Positions 20,304-28,026 of a DNA stretch of 64,000 nucleotides are shown here, piece after piece. The stretch comes from Pseudomonas poae. GTDB taxonomy: Bacteria; Pseudomonadota; Gammaproteobacteria; Pseudomonadales; Pseudomonadaceae. Within the stretch, counting starts at the first letter, position 1. Each line of letters begins with the position of its first letter. The notes below the pieces were generated by a model, which saw only the letters and a program-made list of their open reading frames with translations, was not told where the DNA came from and made no database searches. Location of the stretch: the NCBI GenBank assembly GCA_028869255.1, contig CP110972.1:873001-937000 (forward strand), read 5' to 3'. The translations under genes and the position numbers were made by a program.

Positions 20304-22042
20304 CAGAGGGCTTCTCGGGTCTGATTCCAGCGTTGCAGGAAGGTGTCGGCATCCACTTCGCCGGTGATGCGCTGGGCGCGGCGTTCTTCACCGTTGGGCC
20401 CGATCCAGATGAAGGTCGGCGGGCCGGGAATCTTGTAGCGTTCCAACAGCTCACGGCTGGCGGCAGTGTCCGCCGTCACATCAACCCTGAGCAGGCGCAC
20501 GCCGTTAAGGGCCGCCATGACCTCGGGTTTGCCGAACACGTTCTTTTCCATGATTTTGCAGGAGCGGCACCAGTCGGCGTAGTAGTCGAGCAGCACCCAT
20601 TGGCCCTGGGCCTTGGCTTCGTCGAGCTGGCCTTGCAGGGCGCTGGGCGTGTTGACGGTGGTAAAGGCCTCGTGAGCGTTCGGTGCGGCAGCGATTCGAG
20701 CGCCGCTGTAGACTTTCAGCGGTTGCAACACGTCATCACTGCCGCCTGCGGCGCCGATCACCAGCGCGCCACCCCAGAGGCCCAGCAGCAGGGAGCAGGC
20801 GCCTACCAGCATGGCGGCGCGCCCGGTGTCGCGGGCAACGCGCCAGCCGCAGTAGCCGATCAGTATTGCCAGCGCGCCCCACGCGCCCACCCATACCGCA
20901 TCGCCGAGCAGTGGCTGAATCAGCACCAGCGCCGTACCCAGGAACAGGAAGCCGAAGATGCCCTTGAGCAGGTTCATCCAGGTGCCGGACTTGGGCAGCA
21001 CACTGTTGCCCACGGTCACCAGCAGCAGCAGCGGCACACCAATGCCGATGCCCAGGGTGAACAGCGCCAGGCCACCGAACAGCACATTACCGGTCTGGGC
21101 GATGTACAGCAGCAGGCCGGCGAGCGGTGCGGTCATGCATGGGCCCACCAACAGCCCGGACAGTGCACCCAATATCCCGGCGCCCAGCAGGCTGCCGCCG
21201 CTTTGCTGGCGGCTGAGGTTGTCGAGGCGGTCACGCAGGAACGCCGGCAGTTGCAGCTCGAAGAACCCGAACATCGGCAATGACAACACCACAAACAGCG
21301 CGGCGAATGAGCCAAGGATCCAGGGTTGTTGCAGCCACGCCTGCAAGTTGCCCCCCAGCAAGGCGGCGGCAACGCCTAGCGCTGCGTACACCAGCGCCAT
21401 GCTCACCACGTAGCTGCCGGCGAGCGCAAAGCCGCGACGAGGGCTTGCGCCGCTGCCGACGACCAGGCCGGCAAGAATCGGCAACATAGGCAATGAGCAG
21501 GGGAGGAAGGCCAGCAGCAGGCCCAGGCCAAAGATGGCCAGCAGGCTCCAGAACAGGTTGCTTTCGCCGAGGAATTTCGCCAGTTGCTGGTCGTCAGCAG
21601 TACCGGTGTCGGCAGTGGCCGGGGCCACGGAAGGCCCGCCCAGGTCTACGGTGATCGATTGCGGTGGGTAGCACAGGCCGGCATCGGCGCAGCCCTGCCA
21701 GCCCAGCTTGACCTGGCCGGTGGTGCCGGCGGGAATCTTCACTTCCAGGCCCTGGCGATACACCTCCTGTTCACCGAAAAACTCATCGCTGTGCGGCTCG
21801 CCTTGCGGCAGCACCGGCTTTTCGGCCAGGCCATCGAACTTCATGCGTTGTTTGTACAGGTAATAACCGTCGGCAATCTGCCAATACAGCTGGGTTTCGC
21901 CGGAAGCCAGGCGTTCGGAGGTAAAGACGAAGACTTTCTCTGCCGAGGGAAACTTGGATTGGGTCTCGAAAGGATTGTTACCAGACGCTGCCTGGGCGAA
22001 TCCCGCGAACATTACCAGTAAAAAGGTAAACAGATGCCGCAT
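20303..22042 (-). CDS. dsbD: DsbD-family thiol:disulfide interchange transporter
   Basis: About 579 residues; carries electrons from cytoplasmic thioredoxin across the inner membrane. I start at the ATG at 22042 (MRHLFTFLLVMFAGFAQA), which opens a signal peptide; an upstream ATG at 22075 adds eleven unconvincing residues. Order: N-terminal periplasmic domain with CADAGLC (~137), eight-helix core with paired cysteines (LLAFLPCSLPMLPIL and LLVGPCMTAPLAG), and C-terminal thioredoxin domain with DWCRSC (~500). First gene of the dsbD-tlpA-dsbG operon, divergent from dsbR. P. aeruginosa has a second DsbD at this locus (DsbD2), and another dsbD copy probably exists elsewhere. Confidence 0.93.
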   Translation of the reverse strand: MRHLFTFLLVMFAGFAQAASGNNPFETQSKFPSAEKVFVFTSERLASGETQLYWQIADGYYLYKQRMKFDGLAEKPVLPQGEPHSDEFFGEQEVYRQGLEVKIPAGTTGQVKLGWQGCADAGLCYPPQSITVDLGGPSVAPATADTGTADDQQLAKFLGESNLFWSLLAIFGLGLLLAFLPCSLPMLPILAGLVVGSGASPRRGFALAGSYVVSMALVYAALGVAAALLGGNLQAWLQQPWILGSFAALFVVLSLPMFGFFELQLPAFLRDRLDNLSRQQSGGSLLGAGILGALSGLLVGPCMTAPLAGLLLYIAQTGNVLFGGLALFTLGIGIGVPLLLLVTVGNSVLPKSGTWMNLLKGIFGFLFLGTALVLIQPLLGDAVWVGAWGALAILIGYCGWRVARDTGRAAMLVGACSLLLGLWGGALVIGAAGGSDDVLQPLKVYSGARIAAAPNAHEAFTTVNTPSALQGQLDEAKAQGQWVLLDYYADWCRSCKIMEKNVFGKPEVMAALNGVRLLRVDVTADTAASRELLERYKIPGPPTFIWIGPNGEERRAQRITGEVDADTFLQRWNQTREAL

Positions 22043-22087
22043 GGTCAAGCCTTTGTTCGATGCAAGTAGGCACACAATGTGTGGCGT

Positions 22088-22107
22088 TGATTAACCGATG
22101 ATTAACC
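22088..22107. promoter_or_regulatory. Tandem direct repeat, candidate DsbR binding site
   Basis: TGATTAACC occurs at 22088-22096 and again at 22099-22107, an exact 11-bp period. Head-to-tail half-sites one helical turn apart are typical of OmpR-family regulators. The pair lies 45 bp upstream of dsbD and 110 bp upstream of dsbR, in their shared 175-bp region. Binding is inferred. Confidence 0.65.
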
Positions 22108-22217
22108 AGGCGCTATTCTAAAGTGAAGGGCGTGGCTGAGCGCGCCTCTTTTCACGGCATAATCTGCGCTTAATCCGCGCCGCCTTTAATTCCCGCATCT
22201 TTCATGAAGGGTTCTCC

Positions 22218-22913
22218 ATGCACGTACTGGTCTGTGAAGACGACGAACTGATCGCCAGCGGCATCGTGGCCGGTCTCGGCGCCCAGGGCTTTACCGTCGA
22301 GCGCGTGGCCACGGCCGCTGCCGCACGGGCGATGCTCAAGGCGGCCACGTTCGACATCATGGTGCTCGACCTCGGCCTGCCCGATGAAGACGGTCTCAAG
22401 TTGTTGCAACAGCAGCGCAGCCAGGGCCTGGAAATTCCGGTGCTGATCCTGACTGCGCGCGATTCTGTGACCAACCGTGTCGATGGCCTGCAAGCCGGTG
22501 CCGATGACTACCTGCTCAAGCCTTTCGACCTGCGTGAACTCGCCGCCCGCCTGCAAACCCTGCTGCGACGGGTGGCGGGGCGCAGCGTCAACCTGATCGA
22601 ACACGGCCGCCTGGCCTACGACCCGAGCAGCCGCGAGACCTTCCTCGGTGGTGAGCCGGTGGACCTCTCGCGGCGTGAACAGGCGCTGTTGCAAGCCCTG
22701 CTGCATAACAAGGGCCGCGTGTTGTCCAGCGAGCAGCTCAAGGACAGCGTCTATGGCTTCAGCGATGAACTCGAGAGCAACGCCCTCAACGTGCACATCC
22801 ACCACCTGCGGCGCAAATTGGGTAATGGCATCGTTGAAACCGTACGTGGCCTCGGCTACCGCCTGGGCACGGCGGATGGCGGCCCGGCGGGTGAGGGAGA
22901 GAAGGTTTCGTGA
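22218..22913 (+). CDS. dsbR: DsbR, OmpR-family response regulator
   Basis: 231-residue two-component response regulator. The receiver domain (1-115) shows the acidic pair D8/D9, the phospho-acceptor D51 (IMVLDLGLPDEDG) and LKPFD with the conserved Lys near 102. The C-terminal winged helix ends in NVHIHHLRRKLG and VRGLGYRL. It overlaps the sensor kinase start by 4 bp (GTGA) and is divergent from dsbD. The orthologous PA2479/PA2480 pair is known as DsbRS and controls the dsb genes in response to copper; the same arrangement here supports that role. Confidence 0.92.
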   Translation: MHVLVCEDDELIASGIVAGLGAQGFTVERVATAAAARAMLKAATFDIMVLDLGLPDEDGLKLLQQQRSQGLEIPVLILTARDSVTNRVDGLQAGADDYLLKPFDLRELAARLQTLLRRVAGRSVNLIEHGRLAYDPSSRETFLGGEPVDLSRREQALLQALLHNKGRVLSSEQLKDSVYGFSDELESNALNVHIHHLRRKLGNGIVETVRGLGYRLGTADGGPAGEGEKVS

Positions 22914-24232
22914 AAAGCCTGCGCCTGCGCCTGACGTTCAAGCTGGGCGCCGCGTTTGTGTTGATCTGGGTGCTGGCGGCGGCCTGGATGCTCAACGACC
23001 TGCGCAACCAGATGATGTTCTCGCTCGACCAGCGGCTGGTGGCGTCCGCACGCATGGTGGCGGGGCTGACCGAGCAGATGCCGGGCCTGGCCAGCGTGAG
23101 CGGCGGCACGCAATTGCGCACCGACCAACTGAATGTACCGGGTGGCATGGCCTGCCAGGTCAGCTCGTTGCGCGGGGAAATTCTTGCGCGCAGCCACACC
23201 ACCCCGGATGAAGGCCTGGAGTCGCGCAAGAGCGGCTTTCGCGACCAGGTCATCGATGGTGTGGGTTGGCGCAGTTTCACCCTGTCCCGTGGCGACCTGC
23301 TGATCACCACCGCCGACCGCCAGGTGGAGCGCGAGGCACTGAACCTGTCGATCCTGCTGGCGGCTTCGGTGCCGGTGGGCGTGGCGCTGCTTGGCTGTCT
23401 CTGGCTGTTGTGGCTGGGCATCGGTCAGAGCCTGCTGCCACTCAACCGTATGCGTGACGCGCTGATGCGCCGCAGTGCCGACTCCCTCGAACCGCTGCAG
23501 ATTCACCCGTTGCCCAGCGAACTCAAGCCGCTGCTCGACACCCAGAACCAATTATTGCAGCGCATCGCCAAGACCATCGAGCGCGAACGGCGCCTCACCG
23601 GCGATGCCGCCCACGAACTGCGCAGCCCGCTGACGGCGATCAAGACCCACCTGCAAGTGGCGCGCATGACCGAAGGCGCGGCACGTGACCAGTCCCTGGC
23701 GCATGCCGAGGAGGGCGCCGACCGCCTGCACCGCACCCTTGAGCAATTGCTGCTGTTGGCGCGGGTGGAGGGCAGCCTGTCGTTCGACGACGGCCTGCAA
23801 TCGAGCGCCGAGCAAGTTGCACGGTTGGCGGTCCAGGACGCCAACGCCGGCGATAATCGGCGTATTGACCTGATCCTGGCGGATAACCTCAGTGAAACCC
23901 CGGTGGAGATGCCGGTGGCCCTGGCGGTCGCGGCCCTGCGCAACCTGCTGGATAACGCCCTGCGCCACACCCCGGGCGATACCCGCGTGGAGCTGAGTGT
24001 GTTTACCGCCGCCGATAATGTGGTGTTCCGCGTACGTGACCACGGCAAGCAGATTGCTGCCGAAGACCTGCAATACCTGACCCAACGCTTCTGGCGCAAC
24101 GGCAGCAGCGAGGGCTGCGGCCTGGGCCTGGCGATCGTGCAGGCGATTGTCCAGCGCTGCTCCTGCTCATTAAAGTTCGACAGCCAGGCGGATGGCCTGC
24201 GTGTTGACCTGGGCATGCCACTGCGTCACTGA
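22910..24232 (+). CDS. dsbS: DsbS, sensor histidine kinase
   Basis: 440-residue inner-membrane sensor kinase, GTG start overlapping the dsbR stop. The first helix is at about residues 10-30 (LTFKLGAAFVLIWVLAAAW), a second at about 145-170 (SILLAASVPVGVALLGCLWLL), with a periplasmic sensing domain between them. The dimerization box is GDAAHELRSPLTAIK with phosphorylated H235. The ATPase domain shows NLLDNALRHT (N box), a weak DHGKQ (G1) and GCGLGLAIV (G2). Paired with DsbR. A copper or thiol-stress signal is inferred from P. aeruginosa DsbS. Confidence 0.91.
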   Translation: MKSLRLRLTFKLGAAFVLIWVLAAAWMLNDLRNQMMFSLDQRLVASARMVAGLTEQMPGLASVSGGTQLRTDQLNVPGGMACQVSSLRGEILARSHTTPDEGLESRKSGFRDQVIDGVGWRSFTLSRGDLLITTADRQVEREALNLSILLAASVPVGVALLGCLWLLWLGIGQSLLPLNRMRDALMRRSADSLEPLQIHPLPSELKPLLDTQNQLLQRIAKTIERERRLTGDAAHELRSPLTAIKTHLQVARMTEGAARDQSLAHAEEGADRLHRTLEQLLLLARVEGSLSFDDGLQSSAEQVARLAVQDANAGDNRRIDLILADNLSETPVEMPVALAVAALRNLLDNALRHTPGDTRVELSVFTAADNVVFRVRDHGKQIAAEDLQYLTQRFWRNGSSEGCGLGLAIVQAIVQRCSCSLKFDSQADGLRVDLGMPLRH

Positions 24233-24257
24233 TCCTTTTTCATGCGCGAACAAATAG

Positions 24258-24304
24258 TTACCGCCCTCTTGAAGTTCAACCCTTCAGGATGGCGGTAATT
24301 TTTT
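24258..24304 (+). terminator. Rho-independent-type terminator after dsbRS
   Basis: TTACCGCC (24258-24265) pairs with GGCGGTAA (24291-24298), followed by a run of T (24299-24303). The inner bases TTGAAG and CTTCAG... add further pairing. It lies 25 bp after the dsbS stop. Confidence 0.8.
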
Positions 24305-24354
24305 GCGCTTGATCGGGCCGAAAGATTCGGCCTGTACTGAAAAGGACAGTTCTT

Positions 24355-25122
24355 ATGTTGGTCATTGATACCAGTTTCCCTGCCAGGGGCTTCAACGAAC
24401 GTAACGGCGAGCCCGTGCGGCAAGTGGTCCTGCATTACACGGCGGTGCCTTTCGCGTCCTCCTTGCGGACCCTGACGCAGGATGGGGTCAGCGCTCACTA
24501 TCTGCTGCCTGACCCCGATGAGCCCGGCTATCGCGCCGCCGGCTATGACGAATTGCGTGTGTTTCGCCTGGTTGGCGAGGACAAGCGCGCCTGGCATGCC
24601 GGGGTCAGCCACTGGGGCGGGCGCGATAATCTCAACAGTCGGGCGATCGGTATCGAGATCGTTAACCAGGCGCGGGATGATGACGGCGTGTTTACCTTCC
24701 CTGCGTATGGCCAGGAGCAGGTGGATGTGTTGATTGCGTTGGTGCTCGACATCCTTGGGCGGTACCCGCAGATTGGGCCGGCCGACATTTTGGGGCATTC
24801 GGATGTGGCGTACTGGCGCAAGAGTGATCCGGGGCCGCGGTTGCCCTGGCGCGAATTGTTCGAGGCTGGGGTGGGGGCGTGGTTTGATGAGCCGACGCGG
24901 GCGATGTATCAGCGGCGGTTTTGTATGGGGTTGCCGCCGGAGGTGGAGGTGGAGCGGGCGTTTCAGCGGTATGGGTATAAGCCGGCGCAGAATCGTCGGG
25001 CGTTTGAGCTGAGGACCAGGGCGTTTCAGATGCACTTTCGGGCGCGGGATTATTCTGGGGGGTTGGATGCTGAGACGTGTGCGGTTTTGTATGCGTTGAA
25101 TGAGAGGTATCGGGGGATTTGA
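24355..25122 (+). CDS. ampDh3: AmpDh3-like N-acetylmuramoyl-L-alanine amidase
   Basis: 255-residue zinc amidase that cuts the bond between MurNAc and the stem peptide of peptidoglycan. Amidase_2 domain at about residues 5-175 with zinc ligands H27 (LHYTAV), H148 (ILGHSDVA) and D158 (KSDPGP). The C-terminal ~75 residues look like a peptidoglycan-binding domain (AFQMHFRARDYSGGLDAETC). No lipoprotein or Sec signal is visible, as in P. aeruginosa AmpDh3, to which it is close throughout; that protein has been described as a type VI secretion effector. RBS AAAAGGA. The last third uses mostly G- or T-ending codons, unlike the first part. No neighbouring immunity or secretion gene is seen. Confidence 0.87.
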   Translation: MLVIDTSFPARGFNERNGEPVRQVVLHYTAVPFASSLRTLTQDGVSAHYLLPDPDEPGYRAAGYDELRVFRLVGEDKRAWHAGVSHWGGRDNLNSRAIGIEIVNQARDDDGVFTFPAYGQEQVDVLIALVLDILGRYPQIGPADILGHSDVAYWRKSDPGPRLPWRELFEAGVGAWFDEPTRAMYQRRFCMGLPPEVEVERAFQRYGYKPAQNRRAFELRTRAFQMHFRARDYSGGLDAETCAVLYALNERYRGI

Positions 25123-25141
25123 TGTGTGTACATATCCGTTG

Positions 25142-25396
25142 TTGGGGTAACGGCGGGTATTGGTTCCGCTTTTACAGCGGGTCACTTTTGGAAGAGCGCC
25201 AAAAGTAACCAAAAACGCTTTGCCCCATCACTCGGCACCTCGCCTCCGGCTCGGTGTGCCCTCACTCCGGCTTGAATCCGTGGGCCGCCGCGATGGGCCA
25301 TCCATGGCCCAGCGCGGCTAACCCGGCGTCCTGCCGGGTTGCCCACGGATTCAAGCCTGCGTTCGGCCATCGTGATTGACGGGGCGCCTCAGATCA
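25142..25396. repeat. Left arm of ~250-bp inverted intergenic repeat
   Basis: Begins at GGGGTAACGGCGGGTATTGG and ends at GGGGCGCCTCAGATC. Nearly the same sequence (about 90% by eye) occurs inverted at 25690-25941. Inside each arm are smaller palindromes such as AACCCGGCGTCCTGCCGGGTT and CGCGATGGGCCAT...ATGGCCCAGCGCG. I see no credible reading frame in it. It starts 20 bp after the amidase stop. Confidence 0.88.
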
Positions 25397-25520
25397 AAAG
25401 CCTAGATCAAAAGATCGCTGACTTCGTCAGCGGTAATGATGTAAGGGCCACGGCAAAAACAAAGCAAAGCAAGGCGGCCTGACAGCCGACCTGAGCATTG
25501 AAGCCGTACTCGGTTCAAAT

Positions 25521-25605
25521 GTGGGAGCTGGCTTGCCTGCGAAAGCATCAACTCGGTGTGCCTGATGTACCGAGTTGTTAGCATCGCAGGCAAGCCAGCT
25601 CCCAC
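25521..25605. repeat. REPIN at the centre of the large inverted repeat
   Basis: GTGGGAGCTGGCTTGCCTGCG... is mirrored by CGCAGGCAAGCCAGCTCCCAC, with a further inner palindrome AACTCGGTGTG...GTACCGAGTT at the tip. It lies in the 293-bp space between the two 250-bp arms. The rest of that space holds no visible gene. Confidence 0.88.
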
Positions 25606-25689
25606 AGAAAAGCCAATCCACTGACATCCCGCTCTTGATCTACACCACTCAGGTCGGCTACTAGGCCGCCGTGCTCTGCTTTTGATTTT

Positions 25690-25941
25690 GATCTAGGCGC
25701 CCCATTAACCACGCTGGCCGCACGCAGGCTTGAATCCGTGGGTAACCCGGCAGGACGCCGGGTTAGCCGCGCTGGGCCAAGGATGGCCCATCGCGGCGGC
25801 CCACGGATTCAAGTCTGCGTGCGGGCACACCGAGCCGGAGGCGAGGTGCCGAGTGGTGGGGCAAGAGCCTTTTGGTTACTTTTGGGCTCTTTCCAAAAGT
25901 GACCCGCCGTAAGGGCGGAACCAATACCCGCCGTTACCCAA
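25690..25941. repeat. Right arm of ~250-bp inverted intergenic repeat
   Basis: Inverted near-copy of 25142-25396: starts GATCTAGGCGCCCC and ends CCAATACCCGCCGTTACCC. The two arms and the REPIN between them make an 800-bp nested palindrome. Confidence 0.88.
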
Positions 25942-25978
25942 ATAACCGATACGCACTCAGATCAAAAACGACCAAAGC

Positions 25979-26003
25979 CCTAAATCCCCCCACGCTGGTG
26001 CGT
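25979..26003 (+). promoter_or_regulatory. PvdS-dependent promoter of pvdH
   Basis: CCTAAATCCC (TAAAT at 25981-25985) fits the -35 part of the iron-starvation box exactly, and CGT lies at 26001-26003. The gap between TAAAT and CGT is 15 bases rather than the usual 16 or 17. It is 95 bp upstream of the pvdH start. The rest of 25942-26097 shows no gene. Confidence 0.75.
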
Positions 26004-26097
26004 CTCCAGAACAGGAAATCCGTGCGCATGCCCTTGGGCCAGACGCCAACGGATCGGCAGTTTGGTCACCCCCACCAGCGTATTGAGGGATCGAGAG

Positions 26098-27510
26098 ATG
26101 TCAGTCGCTACCAGCCGTATCGAAGATGCCCCGGTGCACGCCAGCCCGGCACCCGCGGAAACGCTCTACCAGTTCGACGAGACCCCGCTACTCGCCCGCC
26201 AGCGTCAGCAGGAGTCCAACGCCCGCAGTTACCCGCGACGTATCCCCCTGGCGCTCAAGCGCGCCAAGGGTATTTATGTCGAAGATGTCGAAGGCCGCCG
26301 TTTCATCGACTGCCTGGCCGGCGCCGGCACATTGGCGCTGGGGCACAACCACCCGGTGGTAATCGACGCCATCCGGCAAGTCCTGAGTGACGAATTACCC
26401 CTGCATACCCTGGACCTGACCACGCCAGTCAAGGACCAATTCGTACAGGACCTGTTCGGCCTGCTGCCGACAGAACTGGCGCGCGAGGCGAAAATTCAAT
26501 TCTGCGGACCCACCGGCACCGATGCGGTGGAAGCGGCGTTGAAGCTGGTGCGCACCGCCACCGGGCGCAGCACTGTGCTGTCGTTCCAGGGCGGTTATCA
26601 CGGCATGAGTCAGGGCGCGTTGAGCCTGATGGGCAGCCTGGGCCCAAAGAAACCTTTGGGCGCCTTGCTCGGCAATGGCGTGCAGTTTTTGCCCTACCCC
26701 TACGACTACCGCTGCCCGTTCGGCCTGGGCGGCGCGGAGGGTGTGCGGGTCAATCTGCATTACCTGGAAAACCTGCTCAATGACCCGGAAGCCGGGGTGT
26801 TGTTGCCGGCTGCGGTGATTGTCGAGGTGGTGCAGGGCGAGGGCGGGGTGATCCCGGCCGATCTCGACTGGCTGCGCGGCCTGCGGCGCATTACCGAGCA
26901 GGCCGGTGTGGCGCTGATCGTGGATGAGATCCAGAGCGGGTTCGGCCGCACTGGCAAGATGTTTGCCTTCGAGCACGCGGGCATCATCCCGGACGTGGTG
27001 GTGATGTCCAAGGCCATCGGCGGCAGCCTGCCGCTGGCGGTGGTGGTGTATCGCGACTGGCTCGACACCTGGTTGCCGGGCGCGCATGCCGGGACTTTCC
27101 GTGGCAATCAAATGGCCATGGCGGCGGGCTCGGCGGTGATGCGCTACCTCAAGGAACATGACCTGGCCGGCCACGCAACGGCCATGGGCGAGCGCCTGGG
27201 CGAACACTTGCGCATCCTGCAGCGCGAGTTCCCGCACCTGGGGGATATTCGTGGGCGTGGGCTGATGCTCGGCGTGGAGCTGGTAGACCCGGATGGCACG
27301 CCTGACATTCAAGGCCACCCACCGGTACATCGCCAGTTGGCGCCGTTGGTGCAGCGTGAGTGCCTCAAGCGCGGCCTGATCCTGGAGTTGGGCGGCCGGC
27401 ATGGCAGCGTGGTGCGCTTCCTGCCGCCGCTGGTGATCACCGCCGTGGAAGTCGACCGGGTGGCCGAGATCTTCGGACGCGCCCTGGCGGCAGCGGTCGC
27501 CAGCCTCTAA
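26098..27510 (+). CDS. pvdH: PvdH, L-2,4-diaminobutyrate:2-oxoglutarate aminotransferase
   Basis: 470-residue class III PLP aminotransferase that makes diaminobutyrate from aspartate semialdehyde, the building block used by PvdL module 3. Start ATG 26098 ([17 protein letters not shown]) with GAGGGA seven bases upstream. Conserved parts: [13 protein letters not shown] (phosphate loop), [26 protein letters not shown] (cofactor Asp) and [13 protein letters not shown] with the Schiff-base Lys. It is followed 82 bp later by an MbtH-like gene, the same pair as PA2413-PA2412. A PvdS-type promoter is upstream. The frame is intact, unlike pvdL. Confidence 0.94.
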   Translation: MSVATSRIEDAPVHASPAPAETLYQFDETPLLARQRQQESNARSYPRRIPLALKRAKGIYVEDVEGRRFIDCLAGAGTLALGHNHPVVIDAIRQVLSDELPLHTLDLTTPVKDQFVQDLFGLLPTELAREAKIQFCGPTGTDAVEAALKLVRTATGRSTVLSFQGGYHGMSQGALSLMGSLGPKKPLGALLGNGVQFLPYPYDYRCPFGLGGAEGVRVNLHYLENLLNDPEAGVLLPAAVIVEVVQGEGGVIPADLDWLRGLRRITEQAGVALIVDEIQSGFGRTGKMFAFEHAGIIPDVVVMSKAIGGSLPLAVVVYRDWLDTWLPGAHAGTFRGNQMAMAAGSAVMRYLKEHDLAGHATAMGERLGEHLRILQREFPHLGDIRGRGLMLGVELVDPDGTPDIQGHPPVHRQLAPLVQRECLKRGLILELGGRHGSVVRFLPPLVITAVEVDRVAEIFGRALAAAVASL

Positions 27511-27592
27511 TTTTCTGGCGCCTTGGTACGTTTCTACAGATATCAGCGCTGCGCGTGGTGCGCAGCCAGCCTTTGAGCGACGGAGAACAGCA

Positions 27593-27814
27593 ATGACCTC
27601 AGTATTTGACCGCGACGACATCCTGTTTCAGGTAGTGGTCAACCACGAAGAACAGTATTCCATCTGGCCTGACTACAAGGCCGTCCCGGAGGGCTGGCGC
27701 ACTGTGGGCAAGAGCGGCATGAAAAAAGAGTGCCTGGCCTACATCGAAGAAGTCTGGACCGATATGCGCCCGTTGAGCCTGCGCCAGAAGATGGACGGCG
27801 CAGCGCTGGCCTGA
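27593..27814 (+). CDS. MbtH-like protein
   Basis: 73-residue NRPS helper that binds and activates adenylation domains. Carries the family signature residues: SVFDRDD at the start, [17 protein letters not shown], and [21 protein letters not shown] seven bases before the ATG. Lies after pvdH and is probably co-transcribed with it; PA2412 is the P. aeruginosa equivalent and is needed for full pyoverdine synthesis. Confidence 0.95.
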   Translation: MTSVFDRDDILFQVVVNHEEQYSIWPDYKAVPEGWRTVGKSGMKKECLAYIEEVWTDMRPLSLRQKMDGAALA

Positions 27815-27861
27815 CCCAACCTCAGCAGCAAGCGGGCTTTCTGTGGCAAGCGGGACTATGT

Positions 27862-28022
27862 GGCAAACGGGCTTGTGTGGCGAGCGGGCTTGCCCGCGTT
27901 GGGCTGCGAAGCAGCCCTAAAGCCCGCCGCTAAGTTGTAATTGATACACCGCATGCGTATTGATTAGGGCCGCTTCGCAGCCCAACGCGGGCAAGCCCGC
28001 TCGCCACACAAGCCCGTTTGCC
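27862..28022. repeat. REPIN with tandem 17-bp partial repeats
   Basis: Long inverted repeat: GGCAAACGGGCTTGTGTGGC... on the left is mirrored by ...ACACAAGCCCGTTTGCC on the right, arms about 57 bp, enclosing GCTGCGAAGC motifs. Just before and within the left arm, three degenerate 17-bp units beginning TGTGGCAAGCGGG follow one another (27842-27893). It separates the MbtH-like gene from the MscS gene, which end towards each other. Confidence 0.88.
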
Positions 28023-28026
28023 AGAA

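Noticed and set aside
24226..25212. 328-codon minus-strand frame over ampDh3
   Set aside because: Pro/Arg/His-rich antisense product; the plus strand carries all amidase zinc ligands.
27815..28022. Possible small CRISPR-like array in the MbtH-MscS gap
   Set aside because: Repeat units are head-to-tail without spacers and form part of a REPIN; no cas genes are present.
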